6,278 nucleotides of DNA from Chloroflexota bacterium (GTDB lineage Bacteria; Chloroflexota; Limnocylindria; P2-11E), in assembly GCA_005881085.1 (NCBI GenBank), contig VBGU01000032.1:7604-13881 (forward strand), written 5' to 3'. Position numbers and translations under genes: made by a program. Shown here piece after piece: positions 1-5,737 of this stretch (position 1 is its first letter; each line of letters opens with the position of its first letter). Below the pieces are notes generated by a model, which saw nothing but the letters and a program-made list of their open reading frames with translations, was not told the origin of the DNA and did no database searches.

Positions 1-228
1 CAGCGAGCCGAGGCACTCGAGCAGCGTCGCGACCACGACTAGGACGATGACCTGGACGCGGATCGCGGGCGGCTGCAGCACAAGCGCGATCGCGAGGAAC
101 ACCCAGGCGAGGAATGAGAGCGCGAACTGCTGCGCGGCCGTGCTGGACCGGTCGAGCGGAAGCGCGATCGCGACGAACACGACGAACGAAACAACGAGCG
201 CGAGTGAGCCGCGGGTCGTGAGGGTCAC
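1..228 (-). CDS. Multi-pass membrane protein of unknown function (N-terminal part)
   Basis: The gene reads leftward and is cut by the window edge, leaving the first 76 residues with no stop codon. It starts at a GTG that overlaps the stop of the upstream lipoprotein gene by four bases (GTGA), which argues for translational coupling and fixes this start; no Shine-Dalgarno sequence is visible. The visible part has three strongly hydrophobic stretches at roughly residues 8-24, 38-54 and 58-70, separated by a short polar loop (LDRSSTAAQQ) and a short proline/arginine turn, so it is an integral membrane protein of at least three passes. It ends at ECLGSL, where the next loop would begin. I do not recognise the family; the ECLGS ending faintly recalls uncharacterised actinobacterial membrane proteins, which is only an impression. 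It is the third gene of an envelope-related operon after two lipoproteins. Confidence 0.7.
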   Translation of the reverse strand, partial: MTLTTRGSLALVVSFVVFVAIALPLDRSSTAAQQFALSFLAWVFLAIALVLQPPAIRVQVIVLVVVATLLECLGSL

Positions 229-647
229 GGACGCGGGATCGGCGTTGGCCAGAGGTCGTTGCCTCGTGTGTACAAGCCGAGGGCGCCGAGCAGATCCGCC
301 TCAAAGTGGTCATCGAAGGCGCGCACGTCGCCCGCGCCGAGATCGATCAGATGACAACTCCCTTCCATGACGGCATGCATGACGCGTTCGCGTCCCGCGA
401 AGAACGAGAGCTCGTAACGAATTCCGAAGTCGAGCCCGCAAAAGTAGGTTCCCTCCGGCTGAGGTCGGAGCGCGCGGATGTCCTGGTAAAGGCGTGATGC
501 GATTGCTGCATCGCTCACGGTCCGATCCAGCGCAGCGAATTCGTTTTCGGTCGACGCGCTGAAGCGGTGGATCGAGAACGAGTCGATGCTTGGGCTGCAC
601 CCGGTGAGCACCACTGCGATCGAGAGGGCTGCCGCGGCGCGGATCAC
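225..647 (-). CDS. Small lipoprotein of unknown function
   Basis: This is a 140-residue predicted lipoprotein anchored on the outer face of the cytoplasmic membrane. Residues 1-16 form a short signal peptide (one Arg, then a hydrophobic AAAALSIAVV core) ending in the lipobox L-T-G-C with Cys17 as the lipidation site. The mature part has two further cysteines, Cys70 (in YFCGLDFGIRYELSF) and Cys98 (in EGSCHLID), which could form a disulfide outside the cell. The pattern C-x-x-DFG-x-x-Y-x-L-x-F followed by a later Cys looks like a conserved family core, but I cannot name it. The GTG start at 647 is preferred because its GTGA overlaps the natural stop of the cyclophilin frame and puts the signal peptide exactly at the N-terminus. 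The same frame stays open upstream to 863, but that stretch lies over the cyclophilin gene in another frame and looks non-coding. Its own stop overlaps the next gene by four bases. Confidence 0.75.
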   Translation of the reverse strand: MIRAAAALSIAVVLTGCSPSIDSFSIHRFSASTENEFAALDRTVSDAAIASRLYQDIRALRPQPEGTYFCGLDFGIRYELSFFAGRERVMHAVMEGSCHLIDLGAGDVRAFDDHFEADLLGALGLYTRGNDLWPTPIPRP

Positions 648-1155
648 TCGATCTTGATTGTCTTGATCTTGTCGCCGATCTGGACCAATTCGTGTACTGC
701 TTGTCGAGGAACGTCGAGTCTTTTTTGACAATGAACCATTGGCTCCCGTTGTTGATCGCGGGGTCCTGGCCGCGAGCGATACCGACGGAGCCGAGCTTGA
801 ACGAGAGATCGTTGTATTCGGAGGGGACCTTCTCGCCGCCGGTCCCGGTGCCGAGAGGGTCACCGCCCTGGACCACCCAGTCCTCGACGCGGTGGAAGAT
901 CTTGTCGTTGTAGAAGCCGCTCTTCGACTTCTCGACGAATCGCCCGACGGTCTGGGGAGCCTTGTCGGGGCGCAGGGTGAACGTGAAGGAGCCGCCCTTC
1001 ACAAGCTCGACTGTCGCTTTGCTACCGGTAGGAAGCGGGGTTGGACTCGGACTTGGTGACTTCGTGGCCGTACCTCCAGGCGTCGCCGCGGGCGATCCGC
1101 ACGCAGTCACGACCATGGTCGCGGCCGCGGTGCGCAGAAGCGTGCGACGATTCAT
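644..1155 (-). pseudogene. Cyclophilin-type peptidyl-prolyl isomerase lipoprotein, frameshifted near C-terminus
   Basis: Cyclophilins catalyse cis-trans isomerisation of Xaa-Pro bonds; this one would act outside the cytoplasmic membrane. The ATG at 1155 opens a signal peptide with NRRTLLR (resembling a twin-arginine motif) and lipobox V-T-A-C, Cys19 being lipidated. A Pro/Ser/Thr-rich linker (about residues 20-45) precedes the cyclophilin fold: FHRVEDWVVQGGDP (catalytic Arg and QGGDP), GTGTGG, and INNGSQWFIV in place of the usual SQFFI. The frame is intact to KQYTNW, about residue 157 (685). There the expected strand of the type GRVxxGMDVVxK is absent, and the conserved ending VQIGDKIKTIKIE resumes in another frame at 685-647, with its TGA at 644-646. 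Restoring the frame needs 3k+1 extra bases, perhaps 34 or 37. Read straight through, translation would run on to 310 with a meaningless tail. Either a recent inactivating deletion or a sequence/assembly error; the intact ending favours either over long decay. Confidence 0.75.
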
Positions 1156-1163
1156 CGCTCACC

Positions 1164-1169
1164 ACTCTA
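1164..1169 (-). promoter_or_regulatory. Putative -10 box of the cyclophilin operon
   Basis: On the minus strand TAGAGT matches the TAnnnT -10 pattern and ends eight bases before the ATG at 1155. A start site about seven bases downstream would fall almost on the ATG, giving a leaderless or nearly leaderless mRNA. GGTGAG lies just two bases before the ATG, too close for a normal ribosome site. No convincing -35 was found. Confidence 0.35.
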
Positions 1170-1175
1170 TCGGTC

Positions 1176-1181
1176 TATCGT
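1176..1181 (+). promoter_or_regulatory. Putative -10 box of hisS-aspS
   Basis: TATCGT fits TAnnnT and ends ten bases before the hisS ATG, so the transcript would have few or no leader bases. The sequence before the ATG (GTGACCTCCC) has no Shine-Dalgarno motif, consistent with leaderless translation. The box sits in the 36-base gap shared with the leftward operon, so the two divergent promoters would overlap. No clear -35 is visible. Confidence 0.3.
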
Positions 1182-1191
1182 GTGACCTCCC

Positions 1192-2571
1192 ATGCCGAGT
1201 TTTCAGGCCCCGCGCGGAATGCGGGACCTGCTCCCCGAAGAAGCGGCCGCCTTCGACGCGCTACAGGCGGTGATCGAGGCTCGCGCCCTGCGGTATGGAT
1301 ACCCGCGGATCGTCACGCCCGTCGTCGAAGACCGCGCGGTCTTCGTGAAAGGCGTCGGCGAGGCCAGCGACATCGTGGGACACGAGATGTACGACGTCGC
1401 GCTGCACGGCCAGGGTGGGCTTGCACTCCGACCCGAGGGGACCGCCGCCGTCACGCGCGCGTTCCTCGAACACGGTCTGCACCGCGCGCCGCGCCCGGTC
1501 CGGTTCTTCTACTCCGACCCGATGTTCCGCGGGCAGCGGCCGCAGCTTCTTCGCTACCGCCAGTTCTGGCAATGGGGCCTGGAGTGCTTCGGTCCCGAGG
1601 AACCCGCGGCCGACGTCGAGATCATCGATTTCACCGCTCGTCTTTTCGCGGAGCTCGGTCTGCGAAGCTACCGGCTCGAGGTCAACACGGTCGGTGACGC
1701 GAAATGCCGACCGAAGATCGCGGAGACGCTCGCGACGTACTTCACTGCTAACCGTGACGCGCTATCCGAAGAATCGCGGAAGCGTCTCGAGACCAATCCG
1801 CTTCGCATTCTCGACTCGAAGGACCCGAAGGACCGTGCCGTGGTGAGCGCGGCACCGCCGCTCCACGAGCTCCTTTGCGCCGAAGACCGCGAGCATTTCG
1901 ACCAGGTCACCGCCTCGCTCGAGCGGCTCGGTCACGAGTACAAGGTGAACCAGACCCTCGTCCGCGGTCTCGACTACTACACCCGCACAGTAGTGGAGTG
2001 CGTGCTCACGGATCCGGAATTCACGAAGGCGGGCGATATCGCCGTCGCCGCCGGCGGCCGCTACAACGACCTCGTGCAGACGCTGGGCGGTCCGCCCGTG
2101 CAAGGTGTGGGCATCGCGGGGGGCGTCGACGTGCTGCATGCTGCGTTGAAGAAAGAAGGAGTGCCGATGGGATACGACACGACGCCCGATGTGTATGTCC
2201 TGTCGGCTGAGAAAGGCGACGGCGCCGATCGTCTGCAGATCGCGGATCCGTTGCGGCAGGCGGGCTTCAACGTGGCGATCGATTACTCCGACCGCGCTCT
2301 CGACAAGCAGCTCGAGAGCGCCGTCAAGCACGGCGCGAAAGTCGCGGTCATCCGCGGCACACCCGAAGCACGCGGCGGGAACGTGATCGTCCGCGACCTT
2401 GTCGCCAAGGCTCAGCGCGTCACGCGTCTCGCGGCCGTGGTGACCGAGGTTGGTCGACACGTCCCCAAGCACACGACCCCGCCGCTCTTCGAGGGCCCGC
2501 CGCCAAACCCCGACGAGCACGAGCCGGGTGCGGCGGGCGAGGGCCCGTTTCTCAAGGATGATCGTGACTAG
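1192..2571 (+). CDS. hisS: Histidine--tRNA ligase
   Basis: Class II synthetase that joins histidine to tRNA(His) in the cytoplasm, using ATP. 459 residues, against about 420-430 for typical bacterial forms. Seen in order: N-terminal FQAPRGMRDLLPEE; LRPEGT (Glu82); motif 2 FRGQRPQLLRYRQFWQWGLE (Arg113, Gln127, Glu131); the HisRS-specific LVRGLDYYTRT (Arg258, Tyr263); AAGGRYNDLV (287-295); motif 3 region VGIAGGVDVL (306-315); and the anticodon-binding domain from about 331 to 420. Two departures: the motif 2 Glu of the usual FRxERPQ is Gln115, and the motif 3 Arg of GLERL is Val314. Residues 424-459 form an extra proline- and acid-rich tail, probably disordered. The histidine-specific motif is intact, so HisRS is far more likely than the HisZ paralogue. 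The start is fixed by an in-frame TGA at 1183-1185 and by the conserved N-terminus. The stop abuts the aspS ATG. Confidence 0.94.
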   Translation: MPSFQAPRGMRDLLPEEAAAFDALQAVIEARALRYGYPRIVTPVVEDRAVFVKGVGEASDIVGHEMYDVALHGQGGLALRPEGTAAVTRAFLEHGLHRAPRPVRFFYSDPMFRGQRPQLLRYRQFWQWGLECFGPEEPAADVEIIDFTARLFAELGLRSYRLEVNTVGDAKCRPKIAETLATYFTANRDALSEESRKRLETNPLRILDSKDPKDRAVVSAAPPLHELLCAEDREHFDQVTASLERLGHEYKVNQTLVRGLDYYTRTVVECVLTDPEFTKAGDIAVAAGGRYNDLVQTLGGPPVQGVGIAGGVDVLHAALKKEGVPMGYDTTPDVYVLSAEKGDGADRLQIADPLRQAGFNVAIDYSDRALDKQLESAVKHGAKVAVIRGTPEARGGNVIVRDLVAKAQRVTRLAAVVTEVGRHVPKHTTPPLFEGPPPNPDEHEPGAAGEGPFLKDDRD

Positions 2572-4350
2572 ATGTTGAGGACGCATACCTGCGGAGAAGC
2601 GCGCGCCGCGCTTGCGGGCAAGGAAGTGACGCTCGCCGGTTGGGTGCACACGCGCCGGGATCACGGCGAGCTCACGTTCATCGACCTGCGCGACCGGTAC
2701 GGGATCACGCAGGTCGTCGCGCACGCGAAGGAGAACCCGGCGGCGCACAGGGCGCTCGGCAAGGCGCGCAACGAATGGGTGCTGCGCGTGCGCGGGACGG
2801 TGCGGCCACGGCCCGAGGGCACGAAGAACCCGAAGCTGCCGACCGGCGAGGTCGAGGTCGCTGCGGCCGAGATCGAAGTCTTGAACGAGTCGAAGACGCC
2901 TCCCTTTTATGTGAACGAGGAGACCGAGGTCGACGAGAATCTCCGCTGGAAATACCGCTACGTCGACCTTCGGCGCGAGCGTTCTCGTGAGCTGATCCGA
3001 CTGCGGCATGAGGTCGTCGACTTCATCCGCAACTTCATGGTCGAGCGAGGGTTCTGGGAGGTCGAGACGACCGACCTGATCCGCTCCGACCCTACCGGCG
3101 CCCGCGATCTCGTCGTCCCCTCGCGCTACTACCCGGGCAAGTTCTGGGCGCTGCCGCAATCCCCTCAGCAGTTGAAGCAGATCCTCATGGTCGGCGGACT
3201 CGATCGCTACTTCCAGATCGCGCGATGTTTCCGCGACGAGGATCCGCGAGCCGACCGCACGCTCGAGCACAGCCAGCTCGACATCGAGATGAGCTTCGTC
3301 GAAAAAACGGACGTCATGGCTCTCGGCGAGGAGCTCTATACGTCGATCTTCCAGAAATTCGCGCGCAAGCCGCTGAAGCAGGTCCCCTGGCCGCGAGTCA
3401 CCTTCGAGGAGGCGATGCGCCGCTTCGGCATCGACCGGCCGGACTTGCGCTTTGGGATGGAACTCCTGGACCTCACCGATGTCTTCCGATCGAGCGGTTT
3501 CAAGGTTTTCCGCGAGACGCTAGACCAGAAGGGTGTCGTGCGGGCGATCGTCGTCCCCGGAAAAGCGAAGGCGACGCGCAAGGAGATCGACGACCTGACC
3601 GCAATCGCCAAGCGCAAGGGCGCGAAGGGCCTCGCGCAGTTCGCGCTCGCCGGCGAGACGGTCGAGTCGCAGGTCGCGAAGTTCTTATCGCCGGAAGAGC
3701 TCGCGGGCATCCGTCGCGCGACCGGCGCGAAGGACGGCGATCTCGTCCTTGCGGTCGCCGATACCTATGACGTCGCGAGCGAATCGCTCGGTGTGCTTCG
3801 CGAGCATCTCGGTCAAGCGCTCGGGCTCGCGGACACGAGCACGCACTACGCGCTCTGGGTCCATGAGTTCCCGCTCGTGCAACGCACGCCGGATGGCGGG
3901 TGGACTTTCGCGCACAACCCGTTCTGCGGACCGCTGACGCCCCACGACCTGGAGCTCCTGGACACGGCGCCGGAGAAGGCGAGGAGCAAGCAGTACGACC
4001 TCGTTGTTGACGGCCGCGAGCTGGGCGGGGGGAGCATCCGCAACCACACGCGGGCGGCGCAGGAGCGGATCTTCGCGCAGATGGGCGTCTCGAAAGGGGA
4101 CGCGCAAGAGCGCTTCGGTGCGCTCCTCGATGCGCTTGACTATGGAGCGCCGCCGCACGGCGGCATCGCGCCGGGCATCGATCGGCTCGTGATGACGCTC
4201 GCCGGAACCGAAAACATCCGCGAGGTGCAGGCCTTCCCCAAGACGCAGACGGGCTACGACCCGCTGCTGGACGCGCCGGCCGCCGCCGATCCGAAGCTGC
4301 TCGAAGAGCTGGGCTTACGCGTGGTCGCGAAGCCCGACAAGGAGCGCTAG
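2572..4350 (+). CDS. aspS: Aspartate--tRNA ligase, probably non-discriminating
   Basis: Class IIb synthetase charging tRNA(Asp) with aspartate. 592 residues, the usual size of the bacterial type with a GAD insert. Domains: OB-fold anticodon-binding domain (about 1-110, GWVHTRRDHGELTFIDLRDR); catalytic core with GARDLVVPSRY (176-186), QSPQQLKQ (196-203) and motif 2 CFRDEDPRADR (219-229, Arg221, Glu223); GAD insert (about 300-430); then HNPF (448-451), GGGS, and motif 3 GIDRLVM with Arg538. His31 and Gly83 match residues reported for non-discriminating AspRS, where discriminating enzymes have Leu and Lys, so it probably also makes Asp-tRNA(Asn) for GatCAB. Oddities: the flipping-loop Glu of TPEGARD is Thr175 (DPTGARD), and the usual HHPF is HNPF, a variant I also recall from alphaproteobacteria. 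The ATG directly follows the hisS TAG; AAGGA at 2554-2558 is a weak, distant ribosome site, so translation is probably coupled to hisS. Confidence 0.96.
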   Translation: MLRTHTCGEARAALAGKEVTLAGWVHTRRDHGELTFIDLRDRYGITQVVAHAKENPAAHRALGKARNEWVLRVRGTVRPRPEGTKNPKLPTGEVEVAAAEIEVLNESKTPPFYVNEETEVDENLRWKYRYVDLRRERSRELIRLRHEVVDFIRNFMVERGFWEVETTDLIRSDPTGARDLVVPSRYYPGKFWALPQSPQQLKQILMVGGLDRYFQIARCFRDEDPRADRTLEHSQLDIEMSFVEKTDVMALGEELYTSIFQKFARKPLKQVPWPRVTFEEAMRRFGIDRPDLRFGMELLDLTDVFRSSGFKVFRETLDQKGVVRAIVVPGKAKATRKEIDDLTAIAKRKGAKGLAQFALAGETVESQVAKFLSPEELAGIRRATGAKDGDLVLAVADTYDVASESLGVLREHLGQALGLADTSTHYALWVHEFPLVQRTPDGGWTFAHNPFCGPLTPHDLELLDTAPEKARSKQYDLVVDGRELGGGSIRNHTRAAQERIFAQMGVSKGDAQERFGALLDALDYGAPPHGGIAPGIDRLVMTLAGTENIREVQAFPKTQTGYDPLLDAPAAADPKLLEELGLRVVAKPDKER

Positions 4351-4376
4351 CGACCCCCAGCGGGCTATCGCTGCGC
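4344..4376 (+). terminator. Possible hairpin at the end of aspS
   Basis: GCGC-T-AGCGA (4344-4353) can pair with TCGCT-GCGC (4368-4376), giving a nine-pair stem with one bulged T and a 14-base loop; the aspS stop codon lies within the left arm. It is not followed by a T run (CTTGCC follows), so it is not a classical intrinsic terminator. Chance pairing in GC-rich DNA is a real alternative. Confidence 0.22.
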
Positions 4377-4576
4377 CTTGCCATCGTCTGCGAGCGCCTG
4401 ACTTTGCCGCCCTGCCGAGCCCGCGCGTGAGCCTTATCGCTGCCGCTCGCGACAAGAGCTTGCGCGGACGCGGGACGTACGCAAGGCGGCCGAGCGATCG
4501 CAACCGCTCGCGGACGGACGCCCGGGTGCCCGACTTTCGTATTCGTTGGGTATGACTCCCGCCTAGACTTTCATTG
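4351..4576. other. Intergenic region between aspS and the desulfurase operon
   Basis: The largest gap in the window, 226 bases. I see no credible gene, tRNA or riboswitch in it. It holds the right arm of the possible aspS hairpin, an inverted repeat CTTGCG (4459-4464) / CGCAAG (4480-4485) with a 15-base loop, a twice-repeated CGCTCGCG (4445-4452 and 4506-4513), and a probable promoter at its end. From about 4531 it becomes less GC-rich, as expected for a promoter. Confidence 0.5.
4564..4569 (+). promoter_or_regulatory. Putative -10 box of the desulfurase-mnmA operon
   Basis: TAGACT fits TAnnnT and ends seven bases before the ATG at 4577, the spacing expected for a leaderless mRNA starting at the A of ATG. 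No Shine-Dalgarno sequence precedes the ATG. TTCGTT at 4542-4547, 16 bases upstream of the box, is a weak -35 candidate. Confidence 0.42.
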
Positions 4577-5737
4577 ATGGACCGGGTGTATCTGGATCAC
4601 GCTGCGACCACGCCCGTCGACCCCGAGGTTGCCGAGGCGATGGCCCGCGTATTTCGCGAAACGCACGGCAATCCGTCGAGCATCTACGCCGAGGGAAGAG
4701 CCGCGCGCGCCGCTGTGGATCGCGCCCGCGACGAGGTCGCGGCCGCCATCAACGCCGAACCGGGCGAGATCGTCTTCACGAGCGGCGGCACCGAAGCCGA
4801 CAACCTGGCGCTCCGCGGCGGGCTCAAGGCGCGTCGCGAGGAGCGCGACGGCCTAGTCACGACCGCCATCGAGCATCACGCGGTGATCGACACAGCCCGC
4901 GACCTCGAGCTGCACGCCCACGTCCGCGTCGATATCGTCGGAGTGGACCGCTACGGGGTCGTCGACCCCGAGGCGATCCGCGACGCCATCGACGAGCGCA
5001 CGTCGCTCGTCTCGGTCATGCACGCGAACAACGAGATCGGGACGGTCGAGCCGATCGCCGAGATCGGCACGATCTGCCGCGAGGAAGGCGTGACCTTCCA
5101 CAGCGACGCCGTCCAGACGGTCGGCGCTCTCGAGGTCGATGTCCGCAGGATCCCGGTCGATCTCTTGTCGATCAACGCCCACAAGTTCTACGGGCCGAAG
5201 GGCGTCGGCGCGTTATACGTGCGCCGCGGAACGCGCATCGCGACGATGCAGACCGGCGGCGGGCAGGAGAAGGGGCGGCGCACCGGGACAGAGAACGTCG
5301 CGGGAATCGTCGGCCTTGGGGTGGCGATGCGCATCGCGCGCGAGCGCCGCGCGACCGAGTCGCCGCGGCAGACTGCGCTCCGCGATCGGCTCATCACCGG
5401 CGTGCGGGCGCGCGTTCCCGACGCCGTGCTGAATGGACACCCGACGCACCGTCTGCCGAACAATGCGTCGTTCTGCATCCCCGGCACCGAGGGAGAGTCG
5501 CTCATCGTCGCGCTCGACCTCGAGGGTTTCGCCGTCTCGAGCGGATCGGCCTGCACCTCGGGGGAGACGGAGCCCTCGCAGGTGCTCCTCGCCCTCGGGC
5601 TCGATCGCGAGCTCGCGAAGGGCTCGCTTCGCGTCACCGTAGGCCGCTCGACGACCGAGGAGCACGTCGACCGATTCGTCGACGCGCTCTCACGGGTCGT
5701 GACACGACTCCGGGATTCCTCCGCGGTGGCGGTTTGA
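4577..5737 (+). CDS. Cysteine desulfurase (IscS/NifS family)
   Basis: PLP enzyme converting L-cysteine to alanine while forming a persulfide on its own cysteine, the sulfur source for Fe-S clusters and tRNA thiolation. 386 residues, near the usual IscS length. Visible: YLDHAATTP at the N-terminus; SGGTEADN (69-76); EHHAV with His100 stacking on PLP; NNEIG (151-155); HSDAVQ with Asp177 and Gln180; SINAHKFYGPKG with the PLP lysine Lys203; GGGQEKGRRTGTEN (227-240); and SSGSACTSG with catalytic Cys326. The Cys loop is the long group I type. I chose the ATG at 4577; a TTG at 4574 is in frame just before it but is less likely, given the -10 box spacing. Its TGA overlaps the TTG of the next gene by four bases. 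The position ahead of mnmA suggests a desulfurase serving tRNA thiolation, as with YrvO-MnmA in Bacillus; a general Fe-S role cannot be excluded. Confidence 0.95.
   Translation: MDRVYLDHAATTPVDPEVAEAMARVFRETHGNPSSIYAEGRAARAAVDRARDEVAAAINAEPGEIVFTSGGTEADNLALRGGLKARREERDGLVTTAIEHHAVIDTARDLELHAHVRVDIVGVDRYGVVDPEAIRDAIDERTSLVSVMHANNEIGTVEPIAEIGTICREEGVTFHSDAVQTVGALEVDVRRIPVDLLSINAHKFYGPKGVGALYVRRGTRIATMQTGGGQEKGRRTGTENVAGIVGLGVAMRIARERRATESPRQTALRDRLITGVRARVPDAVLNGHPTHRLPNNASFCIPGTEGESLIVALDLEGFAVSSGSACTSGETEPSQVLLALGLDRELAKGSLRVTVGRSTTEEHVDRFVDALSRVVTRLRDSSAVAV

Noticed and set aside
47..370. A 107-codon plus-strand open frame at the left end
   Set aside because: It opposes the membrane protein and lipoprotein genes, whose hydrophobic segments and lipobox are convincing. 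Its own product is low-complexity Arg/Ala/Thr.
653..672. Short tandem-like repeat (tcttgat...tcttgat)
   Set aside because: It is explained by the repeated Ile-Lys codons of the conserved cyclophilin C-terminus (KIKTIKIE).
225..863. A 212-codon leftward open frame starting at 863
   Set aside because: Its first 72 codons lie over the cyclophilin gene in another frame and are Ser/Arg/Thr-rich with no domain. The real gene is the last 140 codons, starting at the GTG at 647 with a lipobox.
310..1155. A single 281-residue protein from the cyclophilin start to 310
   Set aside because: After residue 157 the sequence is an arginine-rich out-of-frame reading of the cyclophilin end and the lipoprotein gene. 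It results from the frameshift near 685 and is not a true fusion.
1192..2571. HisZ (ATP phosphoribosyltransferase regulatory subunit) instead of HisRS
   Set aside because: The intact RGLDYYTRT motif, LRPEGT and a full anticodon-binding domain favour the synthetase despite the motif 2 and 3 changes, as does the aspS neighbour.
1762..3270. A 502-codon open frame on the minus strand opposite hisS and aspS
   Set aside because: It is the antisense reading of two well-conserved synthetase genes, typical of GC-rich DNA. The product has no recognisable domain and spans the hisS/aspS junction.
3500..4384. A 294-codon minus-strand open frame over the aspS 3' half
   Set aside because: Arg/Ser/Ala-rich antisense of aspS with no domain.
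4459..4485. Intrinsic terminator at the CTTGCG/CGCAAG inverted repeat
   Set aside because: Only six pairs, a 15-base loop and no T run after it; could arise by chance in GC-rich sequence.
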